Source of the DNA: Nitrososphaerota archaeon
Lineage (GTDB): Archaea; Thermoproteota; Nitrososphaeria; Nitrososphaerales; UBA183
Reading direction: 5' to 3'
Assembly (NCBI GenBank): GCA_029785235.1
Contig: JAFMAA010000002.1
Coordinates: forward strand, 124,001-188,000
Length of the DNA: 64,000 nt
Shown: piece after piece, positions 1-8,226 of the stretch
Layout of the letters: each line of letters starts with the position of its first letter
Position numbering within the stretch: the stretch's first letter is position 1
The notes under the pieces: model-generated
What the model was told of the DNA's origin: nothing
Database searches by the model: none
What the model saw: only the letters and a program-made list of their open reading frames with translations
Position numbers and translations under genes: made by a program

Positions 1-1103
1 TCTGCTTCTTTTTGGCTGAGCGCCTCGAGCCTTGGGCTCGCTTCCTGCATGAGCTCTCTAATCCTTGCGGGAGATATGGGCTGACCGCACTCGGGGCACT
101 TGGAGACGCCCTCTTTGAGCATCTTCTCATGGTTGGCGATCTCTGCCCTGACCGACTCCACCTGGCCTCTCACCCCGGCCCAGGCGTCCATGTCGACCGC
201 CATGCGGGCTTCTACCTCCGCCTTCTTTCTCTTCCTTTCCGCGTACTCGCTGGACACGCCGTCGAGCTTTGCAGCCAGCGCCTGCAGGTCTGCCACGCCC
301 GCCGCCTTCAACGTCTCCTCTGCCTTTATCGACAGCGAGTCCGCGTCCCGCTGCAACCGCTCCCTGTCGTCTATCCGCTTGACCAGCTCGACCAGCTCCG
401 GAGACTCGCTCCGCTTGATGACGGTGACAAGTCCGTCGACCTCGGTTTCAAGAAGCTTGGCGTCGTCCAAGACGTGCTGGAGCTCGTTGCGCTTCTCTGA
501 CATCATCGACTCGAGGTTGCTGATCAGCGTCGTGACATCGTTGTTGTCCCACTTCTCATACTGCTTCCTCACCGCATCGAACTGTTCCCTCAGCTCCCTT
601 AGCAGCGTAATCTGCAGGAGGGAGTCCATCTGCTCCCTGTTAGGGTTTAGGATCGACGTCATGCCGCCCTGCCGGACGTAGACGAGGCTCTGGAACTTCC
701 TGAGGGACACGCCAAGGAGGTCGGCGACCTTCGTCTTGAGCTCGTCCTCCCCCTCTATCGTGACTTCTTTGCTGTCGACGACCAGCTTCTTGTCCTCGGT
801 CTTGAACTCACCCTTGTGCCCCAGCCCTCCGACCCGCAACAGCTGGGCTTCGTTCCCCGTCTGCAGTGGTTTGAACTTCACGAGCGTCTTCATCCCGTTG
901 GCGCCGGGAAGCCTCGAAACAAGGGCCGAGACCTTCACCCCGGGCACGTCCCCGAACAGGGAGTACGTTATGGCGTCCAAAATCGATGATTTGCCGGTGC
1001 TGTTCCTGCCGCGGATTGTGACCAGGCCAGCGCTGAAGGGTATCGTCTCGTCCTTGTAGGCCTCCCAGTTCTTCACCCGCAGCTCCTTGATCACTTCGCT
1101 CAT
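1..1103 (-). CDS. rad50: Rad50 ATPase, N-terminal half, cut by the window edge
   Basis: SMC-like ATPase that works with Mre11 in DNA double-strand-break end processing. About 367 codons are present. The frame runs off the left edge just past the zinc hook, so the second coiled coil and Walker B are outside. The Walker A loop is near residue 35 (GRNSTGKSS, family form GPNGAGKSS). A Q-loop-like region lies near residue 140. A long charged coiled coil follows and reaches the hook motif CPECGQ near residue 350, which dimerises Rad50 through zinc. The ATG overlaps the mre11 stop as ATGA, so the two are translationally coupled. It is the last seen gene of nurA-herA-mre11-rad50. The motifs and operon leave little doubt. 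Confidence 0.96.
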   Translation of the reverse strand, partial: MSEVIKELRVKNWEAYKDETIPFSAGLVTIRGRNSTGKSSILDAITYSLFGDVPGVKVSALVSRLPGANGMKTLVKFKPLQTGNEAQLLRVGGLGHKGEFKTEDKKLVVDSKEVTIEGEDELKTKVADLLGVSLRKFQSLVYVRQGGMTSILNPNREQMDSLLQITLLRELREQFDAVRKQYEKWDNNDVTTLISNLESMMSEKRNELQHVLDDAKLLETEVDGLVTVIKRSESPELVELVKRIDDRERLQRDADSLSIKAEETLKAAGVADLQALAAKLDGVSSEYAERKRKKAEVEARMAVDMDAWAGVRGQVESVRAEIANHEKMLKEGVSKCPECGQPISPARIRELMQEASPRLEALSQKEA

Positions 1104-2377
1104 GGCTGGCCCGCCTTCTCGAGTATGTCCGCCCACTTCTTCACGAATATCGCCCTGTCCCCGTCGGTCAGGAGCCCGGTCTTCTTCGACGCCCTGTTGT
1201 CGAGGGCCGCGCTCACTTCAGATATCACCGCGTTGGCGTCTGGGAGGTTGGCCATCCCTATGGGCTCCACAACGCTCGACGCGAAGTCGGCCCCGCTGGC
1301 GTACATCGTAGGATCTGCATGCTTCACGACGTTGTTGACATCGTTCACTATCTCGGCGTAGATGAGCCTGGGGTTCTTCCGCTTCAGGTCCTCGTAGGCC
1401 CTGCTGAGCAGGTCGGTGATGACGAAGGGGTCGTCGCCCGTAAGCCCGTCGACGGACACCCTGAATATGCCGTCCTTGCCCGCGGCCTGGAATTTCTGCG
1501 CCTCCTCCTCGGCGGCAGCCTTGGCCGCCGAAACGTACCACTCGACCGGCTTCACTGCTCCCTCAGAGTCGACCCGGACGTTGACTATCTTCTGGAGCGG
1601 GACCAGCGGGACGAACCTAATCTTGTTAGCGCCCTCTATGATGTGTATGCCATACTCTGCACCCTCCCCTATGTTCTCGGCCTCGGTAGCCCCAGCGTTG
1701 AGGAACGTGGTCTTGTGGTCCTTCCCAACGACCAGCGGGTCTAGAGGGACGTGATAATGGCCGGATATCACGAGGTCCGGGCTGAGCACTGCCAGGTCGT
1801 CGACGTTGGTATAGGTGTGCTCAGGGGTCCCCTTGGGGATGGGGTGGTACCCCTGGATGAACCCGTGGACCAGTATCACCTTGAGCTTCCCGGGGTTTGC
1901 CGCGAACGTCTTCTTCACGAAGTCGGCGGCGTCGAGAACCTTCTTCTTCAGATACCTGTCGAACGAGATCCCTATTATGACGACGTTATCATTGACATAC
2001 ACGGCAGTGTCATCAACCGCCCCGGCAGCGACCGTGACGTACTTGGCCATGGGGTGGCTGATGTAGTCAATCGTGTTCCCCTCCGCAGAACCATCGTGGT
2101 TCCCCCTGAGTATGAATACATGAGGCGGCTTGTCTGTATTTGCTTCTACAGACTTGAAGTAGCGATGAAACTCTTCCTTGATAAAAACCGAGTCTTCTGG
2201 GGTCATACTACGTTTTTCGAAGACGTCACCACAATGAATTAACACATCAGTCCCTTCTTTGATGTTTATGTCGATCGCCTGACTCAGTGCAGCTCTATAG
2301 GACTCCCGTCTAGCATCTCCTATCTGACGTGGTATCGCACGGCCGACGTGCGTATCAGAAATTACGCCAATCTTCAT
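1100..2377 (-). CDS. mre11: Mre11 double-strand-break repair nuclease
   Basis: Metallophosphoesterase subunit of the Mre11-Rad50 complex; a Mn-dependent exo/endonuclease acting on broken DNA ends. Phosphoesterase motifs appear in order: SDTHVGR near residue 7, HCGDVFE near 48, RGNHDG near 92, LVHGF near 170 and SGHYHVPL near 206. The C-terminal part carries the capping and Rad50-binding region and is of usual length for the family (about 425 residues). The frame opens at a GTG nine bases further upstream, inside the herA stop region. I chose the ATG at 2377, which starts directly with the family-typical MKIGVISDTH and sits two bases after the herA stop. The end overlaps rad50 as ATGA. Confidence 0.96.
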   Translation of the reverse strand: MKIGVISDTHVGRAIPRQIGDARRESYRAALSQAIDINIKEGTDVLIHCGDVFEKRSMTPEDSVFIKEEFHRYFKSVEANTDKPPHVFILRGNHDGSAEGNTIDYISHPMAKYVTVAAGAVDDTAVYVNDNVVIIGISFDRYLKKKVLDAADFVKKTFAANPGKLKVILVHGFIQGYHPIPKGTPEHTYTNVDDLAVLSPDLVISGHYHVPLDPLVVGKDHKTTFLNAGATEAENIGEGAEYGIHIIEGANKIRFVPLVPLQKIVNVRVDSEGAVKPVEWYVSAAKAAAEEEAQKFQAAGKDGIFRVSVDGLTGDDPFVITDLLSRAYEDLKRKNPRLIYAEIVNDVNNVVKHADPTMYASGADFASSVVEPIGMANLPDANAVISEVSAALDNRASKKTGLLTDGDRAIFVKKWADILEKAGQP

Positions 2378-2379
2378 GG

Positions 2380-3930
2380 CTACCACTTCGCCTTTTCACG
2401 TTTCTCTTTGAACTCGTTGAGCCGCTTCTGCTTCTCCCTCAGGTTGGGGGTGATGCCGCCGTGCTTCGTGACCCTGGGCATGGTCTTGATGTGAGCCGGG
2501 AGCGGGACCCACGGCCCTACCAGCACCACCTCCCCCTGGTTGAGACTGGGCAGATCCTCGGTGAGCCTCTTGGAGAAGCTCTCCCCCGCCGCTTCGATCA
2601 TCCTCTGGTCCTCCGGATTGGTTATCCTAAGCACGGCGAAGTTGCCTACGTTCGCCAGGACGTCAGAGTCTATGCTCCTCGGCCGCTGGCTGATCAGCCC
2701 CATGAAGAGGCCGAACTTCGCCCCCTCGCGTATGGCTGTCGATATCGCCTTCACAGAGTAGGCGCTCGCCTTCGGCGACGCCACCCTGTGGGCCTCCTCT
2801 ATGAACAGGAACGTCGGGATCTCCTCTGCCTTACCTCTTATGCTGACGAGATACCTGAATATCTGGTCGATCAGTATGCTCGTGGTGGCGTCCTGAAGCC
2901 TGGACTGGACGCCGTTAAGGCAGACCACGCTCAACTTCCCAGGCTGGATTATGTCGCTCATCTCGACGCCGGTGGGCGTCAGCTTGATGTCAGACTCCAG
3001 GTCCTCGAGCCTGTCAAGAAGCCCTTCATACCTCGACCTGTCCTCACCACGAAGAACCAGTGTGCCGTCTTCCTTGTTCTGCTCCTCGAGCCGCTCCCTT
3101 ACAATCGATATGACGTCCTCGATCCCGAACGGCGTTTTCCTTGCCTTCAACTCCCTTATGATCCGCTTGAACACAATGACCTGGCGCTCTCCGATCGTCT
3201 GGCCAAGCAGTTCGACTATCCCGTCTATTGGCATGTTGCCGAAGCTGAGGGCGAGCTCCTTGGCCTCTGCAGTGACTCCGTCTATCTTCGGCGCGCCTGA
3301 AGGATAGTAGACAGTGGTCCTGAACTTGTTGTGCTTTTCCCCGCTGGCAAGTTTGTCGAGATGAACGTAGTCGGCATGCATGTCTATCACAACGACCGAG
3401 AAACCCTCCATCAGTATCTGCTCAACCACAGCGCCGCTCAGGAACGACTTCCCGGACCTGGTAGCCCCCAATATGGCGGTGTGGAACTGGAGCCCCTGGA
3501 GGTGTATCGGTACCTTGACACCAGGCCGGTTCATCAGAGTGCCGACGTATATCGGCAGATCCCTCTCTACTCCGCTGAAATACTGCTGTAGCGTCTTGTC
3601 GTCGGCCTTGCTGACTACCGCACCGGGATCAGGCGCAGCCTTCGGGTGCCTTATCGTGCCATCGGACAGGTACCCCAGTATCTCCACCCTTACGAGCTTG
3701 TAAGAGAAGATCTGCATCGGAGCCCCGATTAGCTTTTCCGTGATCGCCGGATTCTTGGACCCCATCCCCACCACCTCTCCAAGAACAACGACAGGTGCTG
3801 CTTCATCGCCAGTAGGCTCGTTTATCTCGACCACCACATAGTCATGCAACGCTATCGGGGTCTTGATGGCGGCACGGAACACGAACGCAAACGGCGTCGA
3901 CTCATCGATTACATTGCCAAGGACGGCCAT
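2380..3930 (-). CDS. herA: HerA bipolar DNA helicase/translocase
   Basis: Hexameric FtsK/HerA-type ATPase that pumps DNA into NurA during 5' end resection. An N-terminal HAS-barrel of about 130 residues precedes Walker A (GATRSGKSF, near residue 155). Walker B with catalytic glutamate (FLFIEEAH) is near residue 345, followed by an arginine-bearing sensor region (SQRPRSID). The C-terminal tail is basic and charged. At 516 residues it matches cellular HerA rather than shorter conjugative relatives. The start ATG shares one base with the nurA stop (TGATG), so HerA is translated right after its partner. The gene order nurA-herA-mre11-rad50 is the classic archaeal resection operon. Confidence 0.96.
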   Translation of the reverse strand: MAVLGNVIDESTPFAFVFRAAIKTPIALHDYVVVEINEPTGDEAAPVVVLGEVVGMGSKNPAITEKLIGAPMQIFSYKLVRVEILGYLSDGTIRHPKAAPDPGAVVSKADDKTLQQYFSGVERDLPIYVGTLMNRPGVKVPIHLQGLQFHTAILGATRSGKSFLSGAVVEQILMEGFSVVVIDMHADYVHLDKLASGEKHNKFRTTVYYPSGAPKIDGVTAEAKELALSFGNMPIDGIVELLGQTIGERQVIVFKRIIRELKARKTPFGIEDVISIVRERLEEQNKEDGTLVLRGEDRSRYEGLLDRLEDLESDIKLTPTGVEMSDIIQPGKLSVVCLNGVQSRLQDATTSILIDQIFRYLVSIRGKAEEIPTFLFIEEAHRVASPKASAYSVKAISTAIREGAKFGLFMGLISQRPRSIDSDVLANVGNFAVLRITNPEDQRMIEAAGESFSKRLTEDLPSLNQGEVVLVGPWVPLPAHIKTMPRVTKHGGITPNLREKQKRLNEFKEKREKAKW

Positions 3931-5207
3931 CAGTATCCCCTCATCACCAAGTCGCGGAGGGCCCTGCGTCGCATGTCCACATCGAACCCGGCTTTCTTCA
4001 GCGCTTCAGCGATCATCGGCTCGTACGCCTCGTCGAACACCCTCCTCTCAAGACGGGCGTTGACGTCAGCCTGGATCAGCGGGTCGACTGAGAACGACGT
4101 CGACATCATGGAGTTCAGCTCGGAGACGACAGAAGCGACGGCCTTGTCCTCGTAAGACCCAGGCTTCACGAAGGCGAAGTCGCTGACTGCGCCGCTCTCA
4201 TACAGACTCCCGATGCTCTTTCCCAGCAAGTCAACTCTGTGCGCCCCTTGGTGATTTAAGGGCCGCCAATAGGTCGTCACGACCGGCGTCAACGAATACA
4301 GCTCATCCAGCAGGCTGAGCACCTCCCTGTCGGCCACGGTCCCCCTGAACCCTCCAGCAGACTGCAGCCACGACCACTTGTGCACGAACCTATCCAGCTT
4401 GCCAAACCGCGGCTGCGGAGGGATGACCAATGGCATGGTATACCCGCCAGACGATGCCAGAGAGCTGTACAGGGCCTCATCCGACACGTTGACCAGGAGG
4501 TCGTCTGCAAGAGCAAGAACATCGGTGCGCTTGGTGCTCTCCACTATCGACTTTGCAAGCTCCTTCGGCTTCATGGTCACGCCGATCTTCGAAGCAAGCG
4601 CCGGCTCCATGGAAGCAATGGCCTCCAGCATGATCGCAGACCTCAGATACGAAACATTACTGTCCTTGCTAACCCCCACCACGACTACGCCCTCCCCGGC
4701 AGTCCTGAACAGCTTGATGTACGACTTCAACAGCAGTTTCGCCATATCGACGTCCTCAGACTTCGAGACCTCCCTCACGACCGTAGGGTAAAGAGCACCG
4801 TCGAATATTGCAAGCACGGGCTTCCCCATCTCCTTGGCCTTCTCTATCCCAGAAGCTAGCGTCCGCAGCTCGAGAGCCCTCATCAGCATAGACTCCCCCT
4901 CAAACTGGTACCCAGCAGCGACATCTACGTCAATGACGGCATCGACAAGGACACCATCCACGTTGTATATGTTAGCAACTGCTCTGGCCACGTACACGCC
5001 AAGCCCCCCAGCAAACTTCGAACTGGCATTGCTCCCATCCGACGAAACTACGACCATCCCCGCCTTCGAAGCCAGGCTGCACGGCACCCACTTCGACAGA
5101 TACATGGCGTCGATCGCCGGGTTCTCGCGCCTCTTCTTCCCGCCCACGTGGACCACGGCCTCGTTGAGCTTCTCTTGAAAGAGCTTGAAATAGACGTCTT
5201 CTAGCAT
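3930..5207 (-). CDS. nurA: NurA 5'-3' nuclease
   Basis: RNase H-like dimeric nuclease that degrades the 5' strand at breaks, driven by HerA. The catalytic aspartate motif appears as VSSDGSNASS about 50 residues in, and a second acidic strand (DVDVAAGYQ) follows. The C-terminal half has the conserved histidine/aspartate region typical of NurA (SKSIGSLYESGAV). The frame is open up to a GTG at 5243, but the only good TATA box (5247-5256) puts transcription start near 5226. That leaves either a leaderless TTG at 5225 or the ATG at 5207. I report the ATG; the start is uncertain by up to 12 codons. It is the first gene of its operon, with a 41-bp dyad upstream of the promoter. Confidence 0.93.
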   Translation of the reverse strand: MLEDVYFKLFQEKLNEAVVHVGGKKRRENPAIDAMYLSKWVPCSLASKAGMVVVSSDGSNASSKFAGGLGVYVARAVANIYNVDGVLVDAVIDVDVAAGYQFEGESMLMRALELRTLASGIEKAKEMGKPVLAIFDGALYPTVVREVSKSEDVDMAKLLLKSYIKLFRTAGEGVVVVGVSKDSNVSYLRSAIMLEAIASMEPALASKIGVTMKPKELAKSIVESTKRTDVLALADDLLVNVSDEALYSSLASSGGYTMPLVIPPQPRFGKLDRFVHKWSWLQSAGGFRGTVADREVLSLLDELYSLTPVVTTYWRPLNHQGAHRVDLLGKSIGSLYESGAVSDFAFVKPGSYEDKAVASVVSELNSMMSTSFSVDPLIQADVNARLERRVFDEAYEPMIAEALKKAGFDVDMRRRALRDLVMRGY

Positions 5208-5246
5208 TCCCTGCCCTGGTTGCAACAGTATAGATACCGGCACTTG

Positions 5247-5256
5247 TAATATAAAG
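5247..5256 (-). promoter_or_regulatory. TATA box of the nurA-herA-mre11-rad50 operon
   Basis: The minus strand reads CTTTATATTA. The predicted transcription start about 26 nt downstream is near 5226. The shared 41-bp dyad lies 31 bp further upstream. Confidence 0.7.
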
Positions 5257-5287
5257 GCCCATGCATTTCACATATGCAATGCAGGTA

Positions 5288-5328
5288 TTTTGATGTAACA
5301 ATAAACAGTCAAATTAGTTACATCAAAA
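5288..5328. promoter_or_regulatory. 41-bp inverted repeat (copy 1), candidate operator upstream of nurA
   Basis: Perfect 12-bp arms, TTTTGATGTAAC at 5288-5299 and GTTACATCAAAA at 5317-5328, are separated by 17 unconserved bases. It sits between the end of the PriL-like gene and the nurA promoter, 31 bp upstream of the TATA box. A second copy with identical arms and identical spacer length lies at 41441-41481, 30 bp upstream of the radA TATA box. The location upstream of BRE/TATA suggests an activator site more than a repressor site; this is inference. Confidence 0.8.
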
Positions 5329-5332
5329 GTGG

Positions 5333-6310
5333 CTATTTGTGCATGCCATGCTTTCGTTTGATTTCTGCTGGCAGTACTTCGTAAATGTCCGGGTGGCGCT
5401 TCTTGAGCGTGTAGAGCGTGGGTGGGAGGAGGTGGTTGTGGCTTACCCGTCTGACGTTCTCCAGGACTACGGCTCTCAGGTCCCTCTTGTCGCCTGACTT
5501 CTTGGAGTAGTCGACGAGCCTGGCTATGGCGTCGTCTGTTGTTAGGCCTTTGACCGTGATGAGGTATGGTGTTAGGACCATCCAGAGTAGCCTGTGCCGC
5601 CCGTCTTTTACTGGCTTTGCCAGGAGCTCTTCGATGTAGTTGTACTTGTGGGCGTCGCGGGCTTTTCTGTCTTTCTCTTCTGGGAGGCTGGCCGCGGTGC
5701 TGTCGGTTAGTTCCTGGAGGACTTTGGGGGTCTGGGCGCCTTTGAAGCGACGGAGGCCGGCCATGAGTTGGTGCTTTGCGGCTTCGTAGAATATCTCTGG
5801 GAGGTGATCGTATTGTATGTAGACCGTTCCTGACCGCATGTCTTGGTTGACGAGCTTGAGGGTGTTGTTTGAGGCGAGGCCGTACTCTCCTATGAGGGCG
5901 AGATATCGTTCTACTGGCATGGCAAGGAGGTCTTGCCTGTTCCTGTCCTTGCCGGCATGCTCGAACGTTTCTCCGAAGCAGTCTGCAAATATCTCAGTGC
6001 GGTATTCGCGGTCTTTCCCTCTGAACAGGTCTCTCATCCTGTTCGCCTCTGTCGTCGCGAACCTGTAGCTCAGGTCGTCGAATTTAGACACGACGTAGGA
6101 TGTAGCGAAGAACGCTAGCGGGTCGTCATCGGTACCTGCCATCTTGTGTTCCTTCCTGTTGATCAGATCTGATACCCATGCCTTCGCCAGTGCCACCACC
6201 GCATCGGTGGCTAGGTCGTCGATGTCGAGCTTCCCGACTTCCTTCCTGGCGGTGCCTGATATGGGGTACTGCCTAGCCCGCGTCGAATACAATCCAAACC
6301 TACTGTTCAC
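5333..6310 (-). CDS. Primase large-subunit-like protein with a PriX-like C-terminal domain
   Basis: 325 residues. The N-terminal half looks like the helical PriL domain: a basic RQYP start, then about 110 residues with the pattern DPLAFFATSYVVSKFDDL and RFATTEANRMRDLF, as in PriL helices that bind PriS. The C-terminal part (about 220-310) has GRHRLLWMVLTPYL and an acidic region after it, resembling PriX/PriL C-terminal folds. Only one cysteine is seen (DCFGE), so the four-cysteine iron-sulfur cluster of normal PriL is absent. The catalytic subunit gene priS lies 2.7 kb away, which supports a primase role. The leaderless GTG start at 6310 is 28 nt from the TATA centre. The family assignment is from memory of sequence patterns and is not certain. 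Confidence 0.6.
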   Translation of the reverse strand: MNSRFGLYSTRARQYPISGTARKEVGKLDIDDLATDAVVALAKAWVSDLINRKEHKMAGTDDDPLAFFATSYVVSKFDDLSYRFATTEANRMRDLFRGKDREYRTEIFADCFGETFEHAGKDRNRQDLLAMPVERYLALIGEYGLASNNTLKLVNQDMRSGTVYIQYDHLPEIFYEAAKHQLMAGLRRFKGAQTPKVLQELTDSTAASLPEEKDRKARDAHKYNYIEELLAKPVKDGRHRLLWMVLTPYLITVKGLTTDDAIARLVDYSKKSGDKRDLRAVVLENVRRVSHNHLLPPTLYTLKKRHPDIYEVLPAEIKRKHGMHK

Positions 6311-6333
6311 CCGTGCTAAAAACCACGGTCAGC

Positions 6334-6341
6334 CTTTTATG
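6334..6341. promoter_or_regulatory. Single TATA element apparently serving two divergent genes
   Basis: CTTTTATG on plus, CATAAAAG on minus. Its centre (about 6338) lies 28 nt from the GTG of the PriL-like gene on minus and 24 nt from the ATG of the zinc-ribbon gene on plus. I see no second TATA box in this 51-bp gap. Confidence 0.55.
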
Positions 6342-6361
6342 CTCCCTGTGTTCTGAATGTT

Positions 6362-6523
6362 ATGCCAAGCAGCGACCGCACATGTGCAAGATGCCGGGGC
6401 GAGGTCATAAGCGATTCCGAGTCCGGGGAGCGGGTGTGCACCAAATGTGGGTTCGTTACAGGATATTCTGATATGGGTAACGAGTACCTCGAACCGCAAG
6501 AAGAAGAGTCTGAAGAAGTCTAG
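6362..6523 (+). CDS. 53-residue TFIIB-type zinc ribbon protein
   Basis: Small protein with four cysteines in the TFB zinc-ribbon pattern: CARC near residue 8 and CTKC near residue 26, joined by a DSESGERV linker very like the TFB D-x-GE-V signature. The acidic tail is rich in glutamate. It lacks the cyclin-like core of TFB, so it cannot bind TBP-TATA like TFB; it could contact RNA polymerase or act in another zinc-ribbon role. The leaderless ATG sits 24 nt from the shared TATA element, and the next minus gene ends 40 nt beyond its stop. The ORF is short but the cysteine spacing, the promoter and the clean stop support it. Confidence 0.7.
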   Translation: MPSSDRTCARCRGEVISDSESGERVCTKCGFVTGYSDMGNEYLEPQEEESEEV

Positions 6524-6562
6524 GTCTTCGAAGTCCTTTTTGTACTGACTATGGAGTGTTGC

Positions 6563-7285
6563 TTACCACTTCGGAAAATTATGGTACTGCTTGCCGCCAA
6601 GGAGATCCCCGCCGGCGCCGTTACTGCCGACGCCTCCGACCTGTTTGAAATAGAAAGCCACGCCATCTCTTTCGCATATCTTCCTGATACTCTCGGCCCA
6701 TTCCGGCTTCATGGGAATAGGCGCCGGCCCGCTCATTCCCCCCACTATGGCCTGGTCCACTCCCACGATGTTGAATTCTCCCAAATCTTCAATCAGCGGC
6801 TCGAAGGAGATGTAGACTATCTTGGCACCGAGTGATTTGATCTGCAGAAGTTGCCCTATCCTGAATAGCCTTGACTTCTCTCCAATACTGCAGCCGACCC
6901 ATATGTTGCGAGGTATCGGCTTCTTCCAGTAGTCACGAAAGAACACAAGCGCTCTTCCAATCCTCTTGGTGAGCAACTGAAACTCTCTGTCTGGGTTGGC
7001 GAGGATGACAACTTCGAATACTTGCTTGATGTACTCGTAACTGTTGAACTCGCCGAACAGGTCTGTGAAGTCGTCAAAGAAGATGAGATGTTTTGCTGCA
7101 GGCCACGACTTGATTCTCTTTGAAAGGTTCTTCAGGTTGTATCGCTTAATTTCATCGCCTCGCTCTCCCCATTCCGCTCTCATACGGTACATGTAGCATG
7201 CGGAACAAGCTTTGTCTACCTTTCGGCAACCAGCACTCTCATTAGCGGTTGCGTCAGTCCAGGAGATGGAAGTATCTTTACCCAT
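6563..7285 (-). CDS. DUF5131 (phage Gp37/Gp68-like) protein
   Basis: 240 residues with the family opening SISWTDATANESAGC and a cysteine cluster GCRKVDKACSACY, a CxxC-ending arrangement thought to bind an iron-sulfur cluster as in radical-SAM relatives. Later family blocks are LLTKRIGRA near residue 105, WVGCSI near 130, ISFEPL near 158 and VGGMSGP near 178. The C-terminal signature is GGKQYHNFPKW. The family is widespread in phages, plasmids and prokaryotic genomes; its reaction is not established. It follows the ERCC4 nuclease by 14 bases on the same strand, so the two are probably co-transcribed. The variant ANES replaces the usual WNP-V-GC stretch, so this is a divergent member. Confidence 0.82.
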   Translation of the reverse strand: MGKDTSISWTDATANESAGCRKVDKACSACYMYRMRAEWGERGDEIKRYNLKNLSKRIKSWPAAKHLIFFDDFTDLFGEFNSYEYIKQVFEVVILANPDREFQLLTKRIGRALVFFRDYWKKPIPRNIWVGCSIGEKSRLFRIGQLLQIKSLGAKIVYISFEPLIEDLGEFNIVGVDQAIVGGMSGPAPIPMKPEWAESIRKICERDGVAFYFKQVGGVGSNGAGGDLLGGKQYHNFPKW

Positions 7286-7299
7286 GCGGTCATCTACAC

Positions 7300-8151
7300 C
7301 TATTGCATTGGTTGCTGAGGTGTCACTAATTGAATTGGCTCAGAAAACCCTAGTACATCCAACACCTTGTTGACCTGCCTTTCAGGGATCTTCCTCCCGT
7401 TCTTGTAGTTCTTCGGAAGTCTTTCTCTGGCTTCTTCACGGGTCATCTGTATGCCGAAGATCTGTTTGATGGTTCCCTTCTCCATGATCGCTTCTGCCAG
7501 GGCCTGGCCGACGGCTTCCATGAAGTATTGTTGCTGCTTCTCGAGGGGCCAGTCTTCCTTGAACCCGGACCTGAGGGGTGGCGGGCGCCTGTTCTTGTTC
7601 TTGCCCAGGCTTTCGTATAGGTTGATGAGGAAGTTGGCGGTCGCTTTTGCGTCTTTGGTGTGGACGAACCTGCAGTCGAATGACGGTATGGCGGCGACTG
7701 ATTTGTAGAATGCCATTTCCCTGTCCGGATGGAACTCTCTAAGATATCTCATGATCGGCACGTACGGTGAGCTCGCCTTTCCCTTGAGGGATGGCTCGTA
7801 GATGAACTCCCCTTCGAGTATGAGGTAGCGGGCCTTTGCCTCGTGGCCTCTCATTTCGCTGAGCTCTTTCCAGAGGCGGCCATCGTAGATGCTGGCGAAG
7901 AAGTCAGCCGGCTCTTTGTGCTCTATCAGTATGGTGTCGTTGGCGTCGTCCTCATTGGCGCCTCCCTGGATTATGAAGTCGGCCACGCCTGTTATGTTCT
8001 TGTCCTCGTAGCGCTCGTCTTCAGGCAGGAGCCTGTAAATCTCAGACCTCGCCTCTTGGCTGTTGGCTCCTATTGGCATTTCCGGCCTCTTACCTGTATC
8101 TGAGCTAATAACGACCGAAGTGACCGGGAGCCGGAGCGGTGTGCGGCTCAC
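7300..8151 (-). CDS. ERCC4-domain (XPF/Hef-type) nuclease
   Basis: 283 residues. A central nuclease fold of the ERCC4 type spans roughly residues 30-180: GVADFIIQG matches the GD-x-I strand, ILIEHKEPADFFASI matches the V-ERK-x-x-x-DL motif (arginine replaced by histidine), and DGRLWKELSEM follows, then the hydrophobic ARYLILEG strand. XPF-family enzymes cut branched or flap DNA at forks and repair intermediates. The C-terminus (about 220-283) is helical and may replace the HhH2 domain; no helicase domain is present. The GTG start at 8151 is the first in frame after the upstream hairpin. It probably belongs to one transcription unit with rnhB and the DUF5131 gene. Confidence 0.75.
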   Translation of the reverse strand: MSRTPLRLPVTSVVISSDTGKRPEMPIGANSQEARSEIYRLLPEDERYEDKNITGVADFIIQGGANEDDANDTILIEHKEPADFFASIYDGRLWKELSEMRGHEAKARYLILEGEFIYEPSLKGKASSPYVPIMRYLREFHPDREMAFYKSVAAIPSFDCRFVHTKDAKATANFLINLYESLGKNKNRRPPPLRSGFKEDWPLEKQQQYFMEAVGQALAEAIMEKGTIKQIFGIQMTREEARERLPKNYKNGRKIPERQVNKVLDVLGFSEPIQLVTPQQPMQ

Positions 8152-8175
8152 TAATGGCCGACGGCTCCGGCGTGA

Positions 8176-8192
8176 GACGGCGGCTCGCCGTC
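8176..8192. other. GC-rich hairpin between rnhB and the ERCC4 nuclease gene
   Basis: GACGGCG, loop GCT, CGCCGTC: a perfect 7-bp stem with a 3-nt loop in the 75-bp gap between the two minus-strand genes. There is no T-run after it, so it is not a usual archaeal terminator. A weak TATA-like stretch (8222-8231) precedes it. It could modulate the start of the downstream gene. Confidence 0.4.
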
Positions 8193-8226
8193 CCCCAGTT
8201 CACGGTTCATGATTGCCCGTTCATAT

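Noticed and set aside
2329..3300. Long plus-strand open frame opposite herA
   Set aside because: Antisense to herA, with low-complexity Arg/Leu/Pro-rich translation and no promoter; it is a shadow of the GC-rich coding frame.
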